A stretch of DNA of 64,000 bases from Mesorhizobium sp. L-8-3 (GTDB taxonomy: Bacteria; Pseudomonadota; Alphaproteobacteria; Rhizobiales; Rhizobiaceae): the NCBI RefSeq assembly GCF_016756615.1, contig NZ_AP023262.1:2791501-2855500 (forward strand), written 5' to 3'. Below the pieces are notes generated by a model. That model made no database searches and was not told where the DNA came from. It saw only the letters and a program-made list of their open reading frames with translations. Below, one piece after another: positions 34,814 to 43,871 of this stretch (within the stretch, counting starts at the first letter, position 1; each line of letters begins with the position of its first letter). Position numbers and translations under genes: made by a program.

Positions 34814-35815
34814 ATGAAAGAACTCTTTGCCTCGACATGCCTTGCAGCGGCGATGCTGACCCTCGGTAATTCGGCGCAGGCAGCGGATTGCGGCGACGTG
34901 ACGATCGCGAGCATGAACTGGCAGAGCGCGGAAGTGCTCGCCAGTCTGGACAAGTTCATCCTGAACGAAGGTTACGGATGCAACGCGGAAGTCATACAGG
35001 GCGACACGGTCCCGACAATCACATCCATGACCGAGAAGGGGCAGCCTGACATCGCGCCCGAGGGATGGGTCGATCTCCTGCCTGAAGTCGTCAACGCCGG
35101 CGTTACGGATGGAAAGCTCGTCGTCGCGTCGACCGTCCTGACCGATGGTGCGGTGCAGGGCTGGTGGATGCCCAAATACCTTGCTGACGCTCATCCGGAC
35201 ATCAAGACGATCGATGATGTCCTCAAGCATCCGGAACTGTTCCCGGATCCCGAAGACAAATCGAAGGGTGCCATTCACAATGGCCCGCAGGGCTGGGGCG
35301 GCACGGTCGTCACCTCGCAGCTCTACAAAGCCTATGGCGGCGAGGCGGCTAACTTCACGCTGGTCGATACCGGTTCGGCGGCCGGTCTAGACGGCTCCAT
35401 CGCCAAGGCCTACGAGCGCAAGGAAGGCTGGGTTGGCTACTACTGGGCACCGACCGCGCTTCTTGGCAAGTACGAGATGGTGAAGGTCGAATACGGCGTG
35501 CCTTACGACGCTACCGAGTGGAAGCGCTGCAATACGGTCGCCGATTGCCCGGACCCGAAGAAAAACGACTGGCCGAAGGATACGGTCCAGACGCTCGTCA
35601 CCAAGGCGTTCTCCGAACGCGCCGGCGAGGATGTCATGGGCTACCTCAACAAGCGCGCCTGGTCGAACGATACGGTCAACAAGCTCATGGCCTGGATGAC
35701 CGACAACCAGGCAAGCGGCGACGACGGCGCAAAGCACTTCCTCGAAGAGAACGAGGCCATGTGGAAGGAGTGGGTGTCGCCTGAGGCAGCCGAGAAGATC
35801 AAGGCGGCGCTCTGA
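34814..35815 (+). CDS. Betaine-type ABC importer, periplasmic binding protein
   Basis: The 333-residue protein has a signal peptide ending AQAA and an OpuAC/ProX-like domain, with DVTIASMNWQSAEVLASLDKFIL, GDTVPTITSMTEKGQPDIAPEGW, and NGPQGWGG. Tryptophans in these segments are typical for cation-pi boxes that hold quaternary ammonium or sulphonium groups. AGGGAGGA precedes ATG 34814. As part of the dddD cluster it probably binds DMSP, possibly also glycine betaine. Confidence 0.87.
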   Translation: MKELFASTCLAAAMLTLGNSAQAADCGDVTIASMNWQSAEVLASLDKFILNEGYGCNAEVIQGDTVPTITSMTEKGQPDIAPEGWVDLLPEVVNAGVTDGKLVVASTVLTDGAVQGWWMPKYLADAHPDIKTIDDVLKHPELFPDPEDKSKGAIHNGPQGWGGTVVTSQLYKAYGGEAANFTLVDTGSAAGLDGSIAKAYERKEGWVGYYWAPTALLGKYEMVKVEYGVPYDATEWKRCNTVADCPDPKKNDWPKDTVQTLVTKAFSERAGEDVMGYLNKRAWSNDTVNKLMAWMTDNQASGDDGAKHFLEENEAMWKEWVSPEAAEKIKAAL

Positions 35816-35903
35816 TCTCGTTCAAGACGTTGCTGGCGCGTATCGCGCCGGCAATGAACAGCGCGTCAAAGGATGCGCTTGCCGTTATCGAGGAGGATAG
35901 ATT

Positions 35904-36791
35904 TTGGATTGGCTATTCAGCTTTCCGCACATGAATGATGCGTCTTTGCGCGATCTCAAGAAGGCGATCGACGAAGGGTTCCGCGGCTTCACGCGTGCCT
36001 ATGGTGATGGTCTTGAAGCAATGTTCGAGCCGCTACAGCACTTCCTGATCTGGTCGGAACGCTTCATGACGAAGACGCCCTGGCCGATTATCCTCCTATT
36101 GATCGCTGCTGTCGCCTGGTTCGCCAGCCGCAATTGGAAGATCGTTGCCGGTACAGTCGCGACGCTGCTCATGATCGGCTATTTCGATATGTGGGACGAT
36201 ACGATGAAGACGGTTTCGATGATCTTCGTCTGCACGGTACTGTCGATTGTTGTCGGTATTCCCATCGGTATCGCAATGTCCCGGTCGAACAGGGTGCAGA
36301 ACGTGATCAACCCGATCCTCGACGTCATGCAGACCATGCCGAGTTTCGTCTATCTGATCCCGGTCGTGATGCTGCTCGGCATCGGAAAGGTGCCCGGCCT
36401 CATCGCTGTCGTCATCTACGCCATCCCGCCGATGATCCGTCTCACCAATCTCGGTATCCGCCTCGTCGACAAAGACGTGCTGGAAGCGGCCGACGCCTTC
36501 GGCTCGTCGAGCTGGCAGAAACTGAAGAATGTTCAGATGCCGCTTGCTCTGCCGACCATCATGGCTGGAATCAACCAGACGATCATGATGGCGCTCGCCA
36601 TGGTGGTCATCGCCTCGATGATCGGCGTGCAGGGCCTCGGCCAGCCGGTTCTGAAGGCGATCTCCAATCAGTATTTCACGCTCGGCATCTTCAACGGCCT
36701 TGCCATCGTCGGCATCGCGATCATCTTCGACCGCGTCAGCCAGGCTTTCGGCGCGCGCCTGCAAAAGCACCGGGAGGTTGTACATGGGTAA
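35904..36791 (+). CDS. Betaine-type ABC importer, permease (ProW-like)
   Basis: The 295-residue membrane protein has a soluble N-terminal lead, then helices from WPIILLLIAAVAWFA onward, and the permease coupling motif DKDVLEAADAFGSSSWQKLKNVQMPLALP. It starts at TTG 35904, supported by AGGAGG (35891-35896) seven bases upstream. Its stop overlaps the ATPase start by 8 nt (ATGGGTAA). It forms the membrane channel of the presumed DMSP/betaine importer. Confidence 0.9.
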   Translation: MDWLFSFPHMNDASLRDLKKAIDEGFRGFTRAYGDGLEAMFEPLQHFLIWSERFMTKTPWPIILLLIAAVAWFASRNWKIVAGTVATLLMIGYFDMWDDTMKTVSMIFVCTVLSIVVGIPIGIAMSRSNRVQNVINPILDVMQTMPSFVYLIPVVMLLGIGKVPGLIAVVIYAIPPMIRLTNLGIRLVDKDVLEAADAFGSSSWQKLKNVQMPLALPTIMAGINQTIMMALAMVVIASMIGVQGLGQPVLKAISNQYFTLGIFNGLAIVGIAIIFDRVSQAFGARLQKHREVVHG

Positions 36792-37863
36792 CAAAAAAAT
36801 CGGTGGCTCCGTCATCGAAATCAAAAAACTCTACAAAATCTTTGGCCCCAACGGTCCGGATTACGTCAAGTTCGTTGAGCAAGGTGTTACGAAGACGGAA
36901 CTGAACGCAAAACATGGCCATGTCCTTGGCCTGAAAGACATCAACATCTCCATGCCTGCTGGCAGTATTCAGGTGATCATGGGCCTTTCTGGATCGGGAA
37001 AGTCCACTCTTATCCGTCACATCAATCGCCTTATTGATCCAACATCAGGTGAAGTCGTCATCGGCGGCGAGGATGTGGTCAAGATGGACGCCGTGCAGTT
37101 GCGTGAGTTCCGTCGGCATCAAACCGCCATGGTGTTCCAGAAGTTTGCGCTTCTTCCGCACCGCACTGTTCTCGAAAACACCCTCTATGGCCTGGAGATA
37201 CAAGGGGCACCTCGTAGCCGGCAGGTCGACTGCGCCATGCGATGGATCGAACGTGTCGGACTCAAGGGTTTCGAGAGCAAATATCCCAATCAGTTGTCGG
37301 GCGGCATGCAACAGCGTGTCGGTCTTGCCCGTGCGCTGGCGAACGATGCGCCGATCCTGCTGATGGACGAGGCGTTTTCCGCGCTGGACCCGCTCATTCG
37401 CGTCGACATGCAGACCGTGCTCCTCGACCTGCAGAAGGAGATCAAGAAGACGATCGTGTTCATCACCCACGATCTTGACGAGGCGCTGAGGCTCGGTGAC
37501 CGCATTGCGATTTTGCGGGATGGGGAAGTCGTGCAGCAGGGCACAGGGCAGGACATCGTGATGAACCCGGCCGACGATTACATCGCCAGCTTCGTTCGGG
37601 AAGTGAACCGCGCCCGCGTCATCAATGTCGAGACAGTCGCCACCGCGCTGAATGCTTCGTCCCGTGAGCTGAAGATTTCGGTGCCAACTGGTGCGAAGTT
37701 GGAGGATGCGGCAAGGGCGATGACTTCGGCTGGGGAAAACGAGATTGCCGTTGTCGACGCCGCCGGTCAGGCCATAGGTGTCTTGACGCTCCCTCAGGCG
37801 GTTAACGCCATGGTCAATTCGCAAGTGGCCTGCTCAACGCCCGACGCGAAGAAAGTCGCGTAG
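36784..37863 (+). CDS. Betaine-type ABC importer, ATPase (ProV-like) with CBS-type C-terminus
   Basis: The 359-residue protein has Walker [10 protein letters not shown], signature [15 protein letters not shown], Walker [14 protein letters not shown] and [14 protein letters not shown]. The N-terminal lead with KLYKIFG and the long C-terminal extension ending in a CBS-like region ([26 protein letters not shown]) are normal for OpuAA/ProV, where they sense osmotic state. ATG 36784 is fixed by overlap with the permease stop. The first ~60 codons use more A/T-rich codons than the rest. Confidence 0.9.
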   Translation: MGNKKIGGSVIEIKKLYKIFGPNGPDYVKFVEQGVTKTELNAKHGHVLGLKDINISMPAGSIQVIMGLSGSGKSTLIRHINRLIDPTSGEVVIGGEDVVKMDAVQLREFRRHQTAMVFQKFALLPHRTVLENTLYGLEIQGAPRSRQVDCAMRWIERVGLKGFESKYPNQLSGGMQQRVGLARALANDAPILLMDEAFSALDPLIRVDMQTVLLDLQKEIKKTIVFITHDLDEALRLGDRIAILRDGEVVQQGTGQDIVMNPADDYIASFVREVNRARVINVETVATALNASSRELKISVPTGAKLEDAARAMTSAGENEIAVVDAAGQAIGVLTLPQAVNAMVNSQVACSTPDAKKVA

Positions 37864-37897
37864 GCAAAACAGGGAAATCCAAGAATGGGAGTCTCAG

Positions 37898-38889
37898 ATG
37901 CTTGACGCCGTCCTTATCGAAAAGTCCGACAGCGGGCAGGTCGCAGGTCTTTCTGCAATTGATACCCCGCAACTGCCCCAGGGCGACGTGCTGGTGGAGG
38001 TCGCGTGGTCGACCCTGAACTACAAGGACGCTCTCGCGATCACCGGCGCGTCGCCGGTGGTGCGCAGTTTTCCGATGGTGCCTGGGATCGATTTTGCGGG
38101 CGTCATCGCCGAAAGTTCCCATCCGCCTTTGAACTGGGCGATTGGGTCGTGCTGAACGGCTGGGGTGTTGGCGAACGGCATTGGGGTGGACTGGCGGCAA
38201 GGGCGCGCGTGAGTGGAGACTGGCTGGTGCCTTTACCAGAAGGGGTCAGCCTCCGGAACGCCATGGCGATAGGGACCGCTGGCTACACGGCAATGCTGTG
38301 TGTCATGGCGCTGGAACGCAACGGTGTGATGCCGGACGGCGGAGAGGTGGTGGTAACCGGCGCGGCCGGTGGTGTCGGCAGTATTGCAACCATGCTTTTG
38401 GCCGCGCGTGGCTACAGTGTTGCTGCCGTTACCGGACGGATGGCCGAGGCGGATTATCTCACCGGCCTTGGCGCCACGACCATCATAGACCGGGCTGAGT
38501 TCACGCAGGTCGGTCGACCTTTGTCGAAGGAGCGTTGGGCGGGAGCGATTGACGTGGCAGGGGGAGTGGTGCTCGCCAATGTGCTGGCTTCGATGCGCTA
38601 TCGCGGTGTCGTCGCCGCATGCGGACTGGTTGGCGGGATGGAGCTGCCCACCACGGTCGCGCCCTTCATCTTGCGCGCTGTGACGCTGATCGGGATCGAC
38701 AGCGTCATGTGTCCAAAGCCCGAGAGGCTGATCGCCTGGCAACGACTCGCGCAGGAACTCGACATGGCAAGACTTGACGCTATGACAACGGAAGTCCAGC
38801 TCGCCGATGTTATCGCAATGGCACCGCGATTCCTTGAGGGCAAGGTGCGCGGTCGCATTTTAGTGCCGGTCAATCCGCAGCTTGGTTGA
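37898..38889 (+). pseudogene. acuI: Frameshifted acrylyl-CoA reductase (AcuI/YhdH family)
   Basis: The first frame (from ATG 37898) reads [17 protein letters not shown] and reaches [16 protein letters not shown], then goes off and stops at 38155. The family sequence resumes in another frame with [21 protein letters not shown] and runs through [15 protein letters not shown] to GRILVPVNP at 38889. A single-base loss around 38125-38130 (CCGCCTTTG) explains it. AcuI is a zinc-free medium-chain reductase turning acrylyl-CoA into propionyl-CoA, which protects against acrylate. The gene is inactive as read, unless the shift is a sequencing error. Confidence 0.82.
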
Positions 38890-39061
38890 GAACCATAGGC
38901 AAAGTCAATTCCGAAAAGCGATGAATTGCTCTAAGGGCCAGCGCGTCGGCCGCGATAGAACGGCACCGAGAGGCAGCCGAAAGGGACAAAGTCACGGGAC
39001 ATCTAAATGGTAGTAATTTCCACGTTCGGTCCCAAAGCGGCCACTCCTTCTGGAAGGCATT

Positions 39062-39255
39062 TACGCTACGCCGCCGTGCGAAATAGTCCACTGCGGTTAC
39101 CGGCGGGGAGAAATTTCAGTATATCATTAGATGTTTGGGGTGGGCGCAAGTAATGATTAAATCCTGCCCCCGCAACCACTCCACAGCACGCCACAGCCGC
39201 GGAAACCACGATCCTGTACGAAGCGTTGCGATGAAGATTCGATATGTTCAAATCA
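39062..39255. repeat. Right direct repeat with tRNA-fMet 3' end (attachment-site relic)
   Basis: AAATCCTGCCCCCGCAACCA (39159-39178) is exactly the 3' end of an alphaproteobacterial initiator tRNA, from the T-arm to CCA. The flanking blocks TACGCCGCCGTGCGAAATA (39067-39084), GATCCTGTACGA (39210-39221) and GTTCAAAT (39246-39253) match the left copy at an offset of 10,070 bp. This copy is closer to the real tRNA than the left one. The rest of 38890-39319 shows no gene. Confidence 0.75.
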
Positions 39256-39319
39256 CATGTTGACTCGAGAATACAGCTTCGAAACTGCTGGCCGGCCACA
39301 GGTGGTGAAGGGCCTTTGA

Positions 39320-40516
39320 TCAGCGTTCCTCAGGTGGTTTAAGTTGCCGGAACTGCAGCAACAGCAGAAGGTCGTAGGCGATCTTCAGCGTGGCGCAGAT
39401 GACGAGGGGCCACGATCGATATGAGGCGGCAAAGAGGGCCCCCGCCAGAGCGGGGCTGGCCGCTGCGGCCAGACTGCGTGGCACGGATGTGAAGCTCGCG
39501 GCCGCAGCCCGCTCCGCCTCCGTGACAACGGCCATCACATAGGACGAGCGTGTCGGCACATCCATCTGCGAGAGCGCCGCCCGGATCAGCAGCAGGGCGA
39601 GTGCCAGGGGCAAGTTGGGCGCGAAGGCCGCCAGTAGAAGGGCAATGCTCGACGGAATGTGGGTGAACACCATGGTGTTGATGAGGCCGATGTGCCGTGA
39701 CAGCCATGCGGCGACAGGAAACGAGAATGCCGACAGCACACCCGACCAGAAGAAGAACACCCCGGCTTGCGCGAGCGACAGATTGAAACGCTCGAACAGC
39801 CACAGGGCGAGCAGCGACTGGACGACGAAGCCGCCGGCGAAGGCGTCGAGGCTGAAGAGTGCCGCCAGCCTCAAGACGATGGCGCGCGAGGGACCGAGGG
39901 CGACTGCGTTGGCGGCTTCGGAACCGACCATACGCATCGGTATGCGAGCATAAAGATGGCCACCGGCGATGCCCAAGAACGCGTATAGCACGAACATAAG
40001 CTTGATCGCGGTCAGGCGTCCGAGCCCTATGGTGCTTGTTAGATCGGGCAGGGCCGCCGCGAGCGCGCCGGCGGCACCGGCGAACGCTCCGATGAGGCTG
40101 TAGCGCGCAAACATCCTCGTTCGCTCCACATCGGTGACTTCGCGGGTGAGCGCTGCGTGTTCCAGCGGCACGAAGACACTAACGCTGCCGGCCGACGGAT
40201 TGATCGTGCCGGCAAATGCGATCACCAGCAGCAGCAAGTAATCGTGGACCAGGGAGACGGCGACGCCCGTGGCAGTCATCAGGCTCGCGCCGGCCAGAAG
40301 CAACCAGCGGAGATCGTAGCGCGCGCCGAGAAACCCTACCGCAATCGTCAACAGCGCAGAGCCAAGGAGAGATACTGTCGCGATGATGCCGACTTGCAGC
40401 GGGGAAAATCCGAGAGTGAGCAAATAGACCGGCAACAGGATGGCCACGAAGCCATCGCCGAAGTCACGCAAAGCGCGGGCTGCGAAGAGATATGTGGCGG
40501 GATGGCCGCTTTGCAC
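39320..40516 (-). CDS. MFS transporter
   Basis: The 398-residue protein has about twelve hydrophobic helices and an MFS-like start (FGDGFVAILLPVYLLTLGFSPLQVG), with ARYDLRWLLLAGA in the loop after helix 2. It ends in a charged tail. The substrate is unknown. It is transcribed towards the tRNA-fMet repeat, downstream of the methyltransferase gene in the same direction, with about 160 bp between them. Confidence 0.8.
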   Translation of the reverse strand: MQSGHPATYLFAARALRDFGDGFVAILLPVYLLTLGFSPLQVGIIATVSLLGSALLTIAVGFLGARYDLRWLLLAGASLMTATGVAVSLVHDYLLLLVIAFAGTINPSAGSVSVFVPLEHAALTREVTDVERTRMFARYSLIGAFAGAAGALAAALPDLTSTIGLGRLTAIKLMFVLYAFLGIAGGHLYARIPMRMVGSEAANAVALGPSRAIVLRLAALFSLDAFAGGFVVQSLLALWLFERFNLSLAQAGVFFFWSGVLSAFSFPVAAWLSRHIGLINTMVFTHIPSSIALLLAAFAPNLPLALALLLIRAALSQMDVPTRSSYVMAVVTEAERAAAASFTSVPRSLAAAASPALAGALFAASYRSWPLVICATLKIAYDLLLLLQFRQLKPPEER

Positions 40517-40676
40517 TGGCTCTCACTTCCTTCTCGCCAGCGTCTTCCTTTGCCCGGCGCTGTCAAGCGCTTCAGGGGCCGACCTGCAGCACCGATCGGA
40601 TCGGGAACGCCCTTCCGGTTTTCAAGCTGACCCTCTTTCTGTCCGTTCTTTGCTATCTCAAACTCGGGATCGCGCC

Positions 40677-41534
40677 TCACCTCGGCTGCGCGACCAGGTA
40701 ACGGAGCCGCTTGGCTCCGACGTCACCTTGCTCGACGATCTTGAAGCCGTGCTGGCCAAGATCGGCCGCGACCTTGTCCAGGTCGACGTGGCCGTGTCGG
40801 TGGAGGCGGAAAATGCGTTTCTGGCGCGGTGGCTTTGCAAAATCGACGATCAGCATGCGGCCGCCCGGCTTCAGAACCCGGAACGCTTCCCTGCCGAATT
40901 CCGCGCGGCCCGTCTTCGGCAGATGATGCAACATCAGGGTACTGAGGACGACGTCGAATTCCCCGTCCTCGTAAGGCAGTTGCTGGGCGGTCGCGTTCGT
41001 GAAGCTGACCGGGAACCCAGCTCGACGGGATTTTGCCGTGGCGCGCGCGACCATTTCGGCTGACGCATCGACCCCGTCCACGCGTCCCGCCGGTCCAACC
41101 CTCTGCTTGGCGAGCAGCGCCGCGGTGCCTGTGCCGCAGCCGACATCGAGGACTGCTTCTCCTGGCTTCAGCCTTGCGAAACTCAGCATCTTTTCGCGGA
41201 AAGCGCGCTCGCGACCGTAGGTGAGAATCCAGGCCAGGGTGTCATAGAGGGCGGCGGAGTGGAGCAGGATGCCAATATGCGGTGTCTTCGCCGCTCCGGG
41301 GATCGATTTTTCGGTTGCGACGGCCAGTGAACCGTGGGCACGGGGCCAAATCACCAAGATGGCGATGGCGGCGAGTGCGCCGACATGAAGCACCAGAACA
41401 GGAATTCCCAGGGAGAAGATCGCATTTGCCTGGCCCAGCAGGGCAAGTGCCGTGATTACCAGAACCAATTTGAGAACGACGACCGTCCACAGCGGACGCC
41501 TTCCGTGAAATTTCTCGAAAGGGCCTTGGTGCAT
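40677..41534 (-). CDS. Membrane-anchored class I SAM-dependent methyltransferase
   Basis: The 285-residue protein has two N-terminal membrane helices (residues about 15-62, VVVLKLVLVITALALLG and LGIPVLVLHVGALAAIAIL) and a cytoplasmic methyltransferase domain. The SAM motif is AVLDVGCGTGTAALLA, followed by FDVVLSTLMLHHLP and RVLKPGGRMLIVDF. The UbiE/methyltransferase-11 type domain does not reveal the substrate. It is divergent from a TetR gene with a clear operator between them, so it is probably TetR-controlled and induced by a foreign compound. Confidence 0.85.
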   Translation of the reverse strand: MHQGPFEKFHGRRPLWTVVVLKLVLVITALALLGQANAIFSLGIPVLVLHVGALAAIAILVIWPRAHGSLAVATEKSIPGAAKTPHIGILLHSAALYDTLAWILTYGRERAFREKMLSFARLKPGEAVLDVGCGTGTAALLAKQRVGPAGRVDGVDASAEMVARATAKSRRAGFPVSFTNATAQQLPYEDGEFDVVLSTLMLHHLPKTGRAEFGREAFRVLKPGGRMLIVDFAKPPRQKRIFRLHRHGHVDLDKVAADLGQHGFKIVEQGDVGAKRLRYLVAQPR

Positions 41535-41587
41535 TGCATTGTCTCCCGTTGGCCAGTCCCGCTTCGAACTGTCAGCAGCAGCATAAG

Positions 41588-41610
41588 ATACTGGACGGCG
41601 TGTCCAGTAT
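41588..41610. promoter_or_regulatory. Inverted-repeat operator between methyltransferase and tetR
   Basis: ATACTGGAC (41588-41596) and GTCCAGTAT (41602-41610) are perfect 9-bp arms with a 5-bp spacer. A further TACTGGAC half-site lies about 35-45 bp downstream, nearer the tetR start. The position between divergent promoters is the usual one for a TetR site that controls both genes. Confidence 0.75.
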
Positions 41611-41689
41611 CCATTTTACTGGCCGTTTCGCACCACGGTGCCCAGTACTGGACAGGCTGGTGTCTTGTGACCAAAAAAGGACCCCGTCA

Positions 41690-42286
41690 GTGACCGCCGG
41701 CTCGATCGATCGTCGTGTCGCCAGGACCCGCAGCCGCCTGCAACAGGCACTGCTTAAACTGGCTGCCGAGAAGGGATACGGAGCGGTCACCGTCGAGGAT
41801 ATCTGCAGGGAGGCCGATGTCGGACGCTCGACCTTCTACACGCATTATCCCGACAAGGAGTGCCTGAGAAGGGCAACGATCGACGAGCATATGACGAGCC
41901 TGCAGGCGCGCGGCGCCACGCGTGATTCGATGCAAAACACCGAGGGCTTCTCCTTCAGTGGCCCGGCTTTTGCGCATGCGCATGCAACGCGGGAGATGCA
42001 TCGGGGTCTGATGGGCGGGACAAAGCGCGAAATACCGAAAGAGATCCGCGACTGGATCAGCGCGCAAATACGCCGCGAACTGGTCGGTATCGCAGACGGT
42101 GGCAAAGATGGAGTGAGGCTTGAGATCGCCACGCGCTTCGTTACCGGGGCGTTCTTCGAGGTCATGCATTGGTGGCTTGACGGAGATACCAGGTTCCCTC
42201 CGCAAGAGGTCGATCGGGTGTTCCAGAATTTGGCCTTCGATGGGGTACGTACGGCGCTCGCCCCACCCGATGACGCCGGCCGTTAA
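41690..42286 (+). CDS. TetR-family transcriptional regulator
   Basis: The 198-residue protein has a TetR helix-turn-helix (ALLKLAAEKGYGAVTVEDICREADVGRSTFYTHYPDKECL) and a divergent ligand domain. GTG 41690 is preferred because it follows AAGGA and gives the normal family length; longer frames start inside the operator region. It probably represses itself and the divergent methyltransferase gene through the repeat at 41588-41610. Confidence 0.87.
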   Translation: MTAGSIDRRVARTRSRLQQALLKLAAEKGYGAVTVEDICREADVGRSTFYTHYPDKECLRRATIDEHMTSLQARGATRDSMQNTEGFSFSGPAFAHAHATREMHRGLMGGTKREIPKEIRDWISAQIRRELVGIADGGKDGVRLEIATRFVTGAFFEVMHWWLDGDTRFPPQEVDRVFQNLAFDGVRTALAPPDDAGR

Positions 42287-42404
42287 ACGGCAATAGGTCG
42301 CAAGCGCCCATCGAAATGAACGGAAGAGTGCACACACATTCGCGAAAAAGCCTGGCGCGGGAGGAGGGGTGCTCGTCAAGTCATCAGAGGCGAAACCGAG
42401 ACTA

Positions 42405-42715
42405 TCAAGCACCGCAACTGTTCAGGTCAGCGCCGATGTTCTCGGCGCTGGAACGAGGAAGCGTTCAGCGGAAGTCGTCGGCGGCCGAAATCTTCCGGGT
42501 TCTGGATCTTGCCCATCAGGAAGCCGCGGCCGAGCGGGCTGAACGGCGCAAAACCGATGCCGAGTTCACGGCGGTGTCGAGGCTTTCGCCTTCGGGATCG
42601 CGGATCCAGAGCGAATATTCGCTCCGGAGAGCGGAAATCGGATGGACGGGGTGGGCGCGGCGGATGATGTCAGTTCCCGCTCCGGAAAGGCCAAGCCCCA
42701 GCACCTTGCCAGACG
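42405..42715 (-). pseudogene. Aldo/keto reductase fragment, degraded
   Basis: Reading leftwards, [21 protein letters not shown], continuing with [17 protein letters not shown], is a clear match to the central part of IolS/YakC-type aldo/keto reductases. The sequence continues in other frames with [19 protein letters not shown], and then FGRRRLPLN or DDFR followed by a stop. Both ends of the gene are missing, and at least two frame changes are needed to follow the homology. It is a decayed internal fragment. Confidence 0.75.
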
Positions 42716-42840
42716 ACGCAACCGCAGACCCGTGTCGCCTCTTCGGTAGTGCGGGTGCTCGCGGGCATCGCCAGGATCTCGATCGCGAGAGCCGCGGTGC
42801 GGGCCGCCTCTGCGACGCGAGCGGTGCTTTTGCCGCTCAT
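42705..42840 (-). pseudogene. YbaK/EbsC-family N-terminal fragment
   Basis: Starting at ATG 42840, the reading [16 protein letters not shown] continues with [24 protein letters not shown] and resembles the start of YbaK/EbsC aminoacyl-tRNA deacylases (…IEIRVMPESTRTAEEAA…). After about 45 residues it meets the aldo/keto reductase fragment, so the rest is deleted. Its ATG overlaps the stop of the dipeptidase relic as ATGA, showing that the two were once an operon. Confidence 0.6.
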
Positions 42841-43845
42841 GACGCGAGCCCTGCGGGCATGGCCAACCGAAGGTAGTTCTCGCCAAGGATTCCGCGGATC
42901 TCGGCCTGCGAAAAACCCGTCCGTTCCAGTTCGCCAACCAGCTCACCCAGTTGATCGGGTTCGAAGAAACTCCAGGGCGGGGTCGGATAGCCGCGCGGCC
43001 AGCGCGCCTTCTGGCTGTGGTAGAAGCCGTAGTCGCTGCCTTCCAGATACATGAAATCGAATCCGAGACCGAGACGATCGGCCCCGGCGATCCCGGCGAT
43101 GTGGGCCAGATGACGTGCGATCTCGGGCAGGATTGCCCACCCCTCGACCCCGAGGAAGAAGCCGACGCCGTTCACGCCGATATACCCCCCCCGACTTCGG
43201 CCATGGCGCGGATCTGTGCATCGGTGATGTTGCGCTCGTGCTCGTAGATCGCCCGGGCGTTGGAATGCGAAAAGATCGGCGGGCGGGACAGGTCCAGCTC
43301 CAGCACGTCCCAGGTCGTCCGCTCGCCGCAATGGGTGAGGTCGACCCGCATCCCCACCCTGTCCATCCGCCGCACCAGCTCGGCGCCGCGGGCGCTCAGC
43401 CCCGCGTTGCGCGGCTCGTGGCAGCCATCGGCGAAGATGTTCGCCTCGTTATAGGCCAGGATGGCGCGGTCGATCCCGGCGGTGAAGAAGGCATCGACCA
43501 GATCCAGCCCGCGCGAGAAGGGCGTTGCCGACTGGAATGGAACGACGCCGAGATCTGCCCCACGGCGTGGCAAGCCCGGATGGCCTCGGCCGATCGCGCA
43601 AGAGGAATGTCCGCCGCGCGCAAAAGGCGCGAAAGCTCGCCAAGGTTTGCCAGCGCGTCCTGCTCGTTCTCCTGTCCGCTGGCGATGGTCAGCGAGACAT
43701 GGGCAAAACCCGCTGCACGATAGCGCGCGATCTGTTGCGCGAAATCGGCGCCCGCCGGCAGGAAGGGCCGCGACCAGGGCCAGAGCCCGTCGATGACGGG
43801 CTGCCCGGCAAGCCAGGGGAAGCGCTCGTCAAGGGTTTTGCTCAT
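42837..43845 (-). pseudogene. Membrane dipeptidase (peptidase M19), two frameshifts
   Basis: Three frames together give one M19/renal dipeptidase-like protein. The first runs from MSKTLDERFPWLAGQPVIDG to AIRACHAVG; the second from ADLGVVPFQSATPFSRGLD through MRVDLTHCGERTTWDV and FSHSNARAIYEH; the third from GYIGVNGVGFFLG to NYLRLAMPAGLAS. The shifts lie near 43561 and at an eight-C run (43185-43192 on the plus strand). The histidine and catalytic regions are recognisable. The eight-base homopolymer could also be a sequencing error. Confidence 0.78.
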
Positions 43846-43871
43846 ATGAGGTTTTCCCTTCTTTCCTGCGC

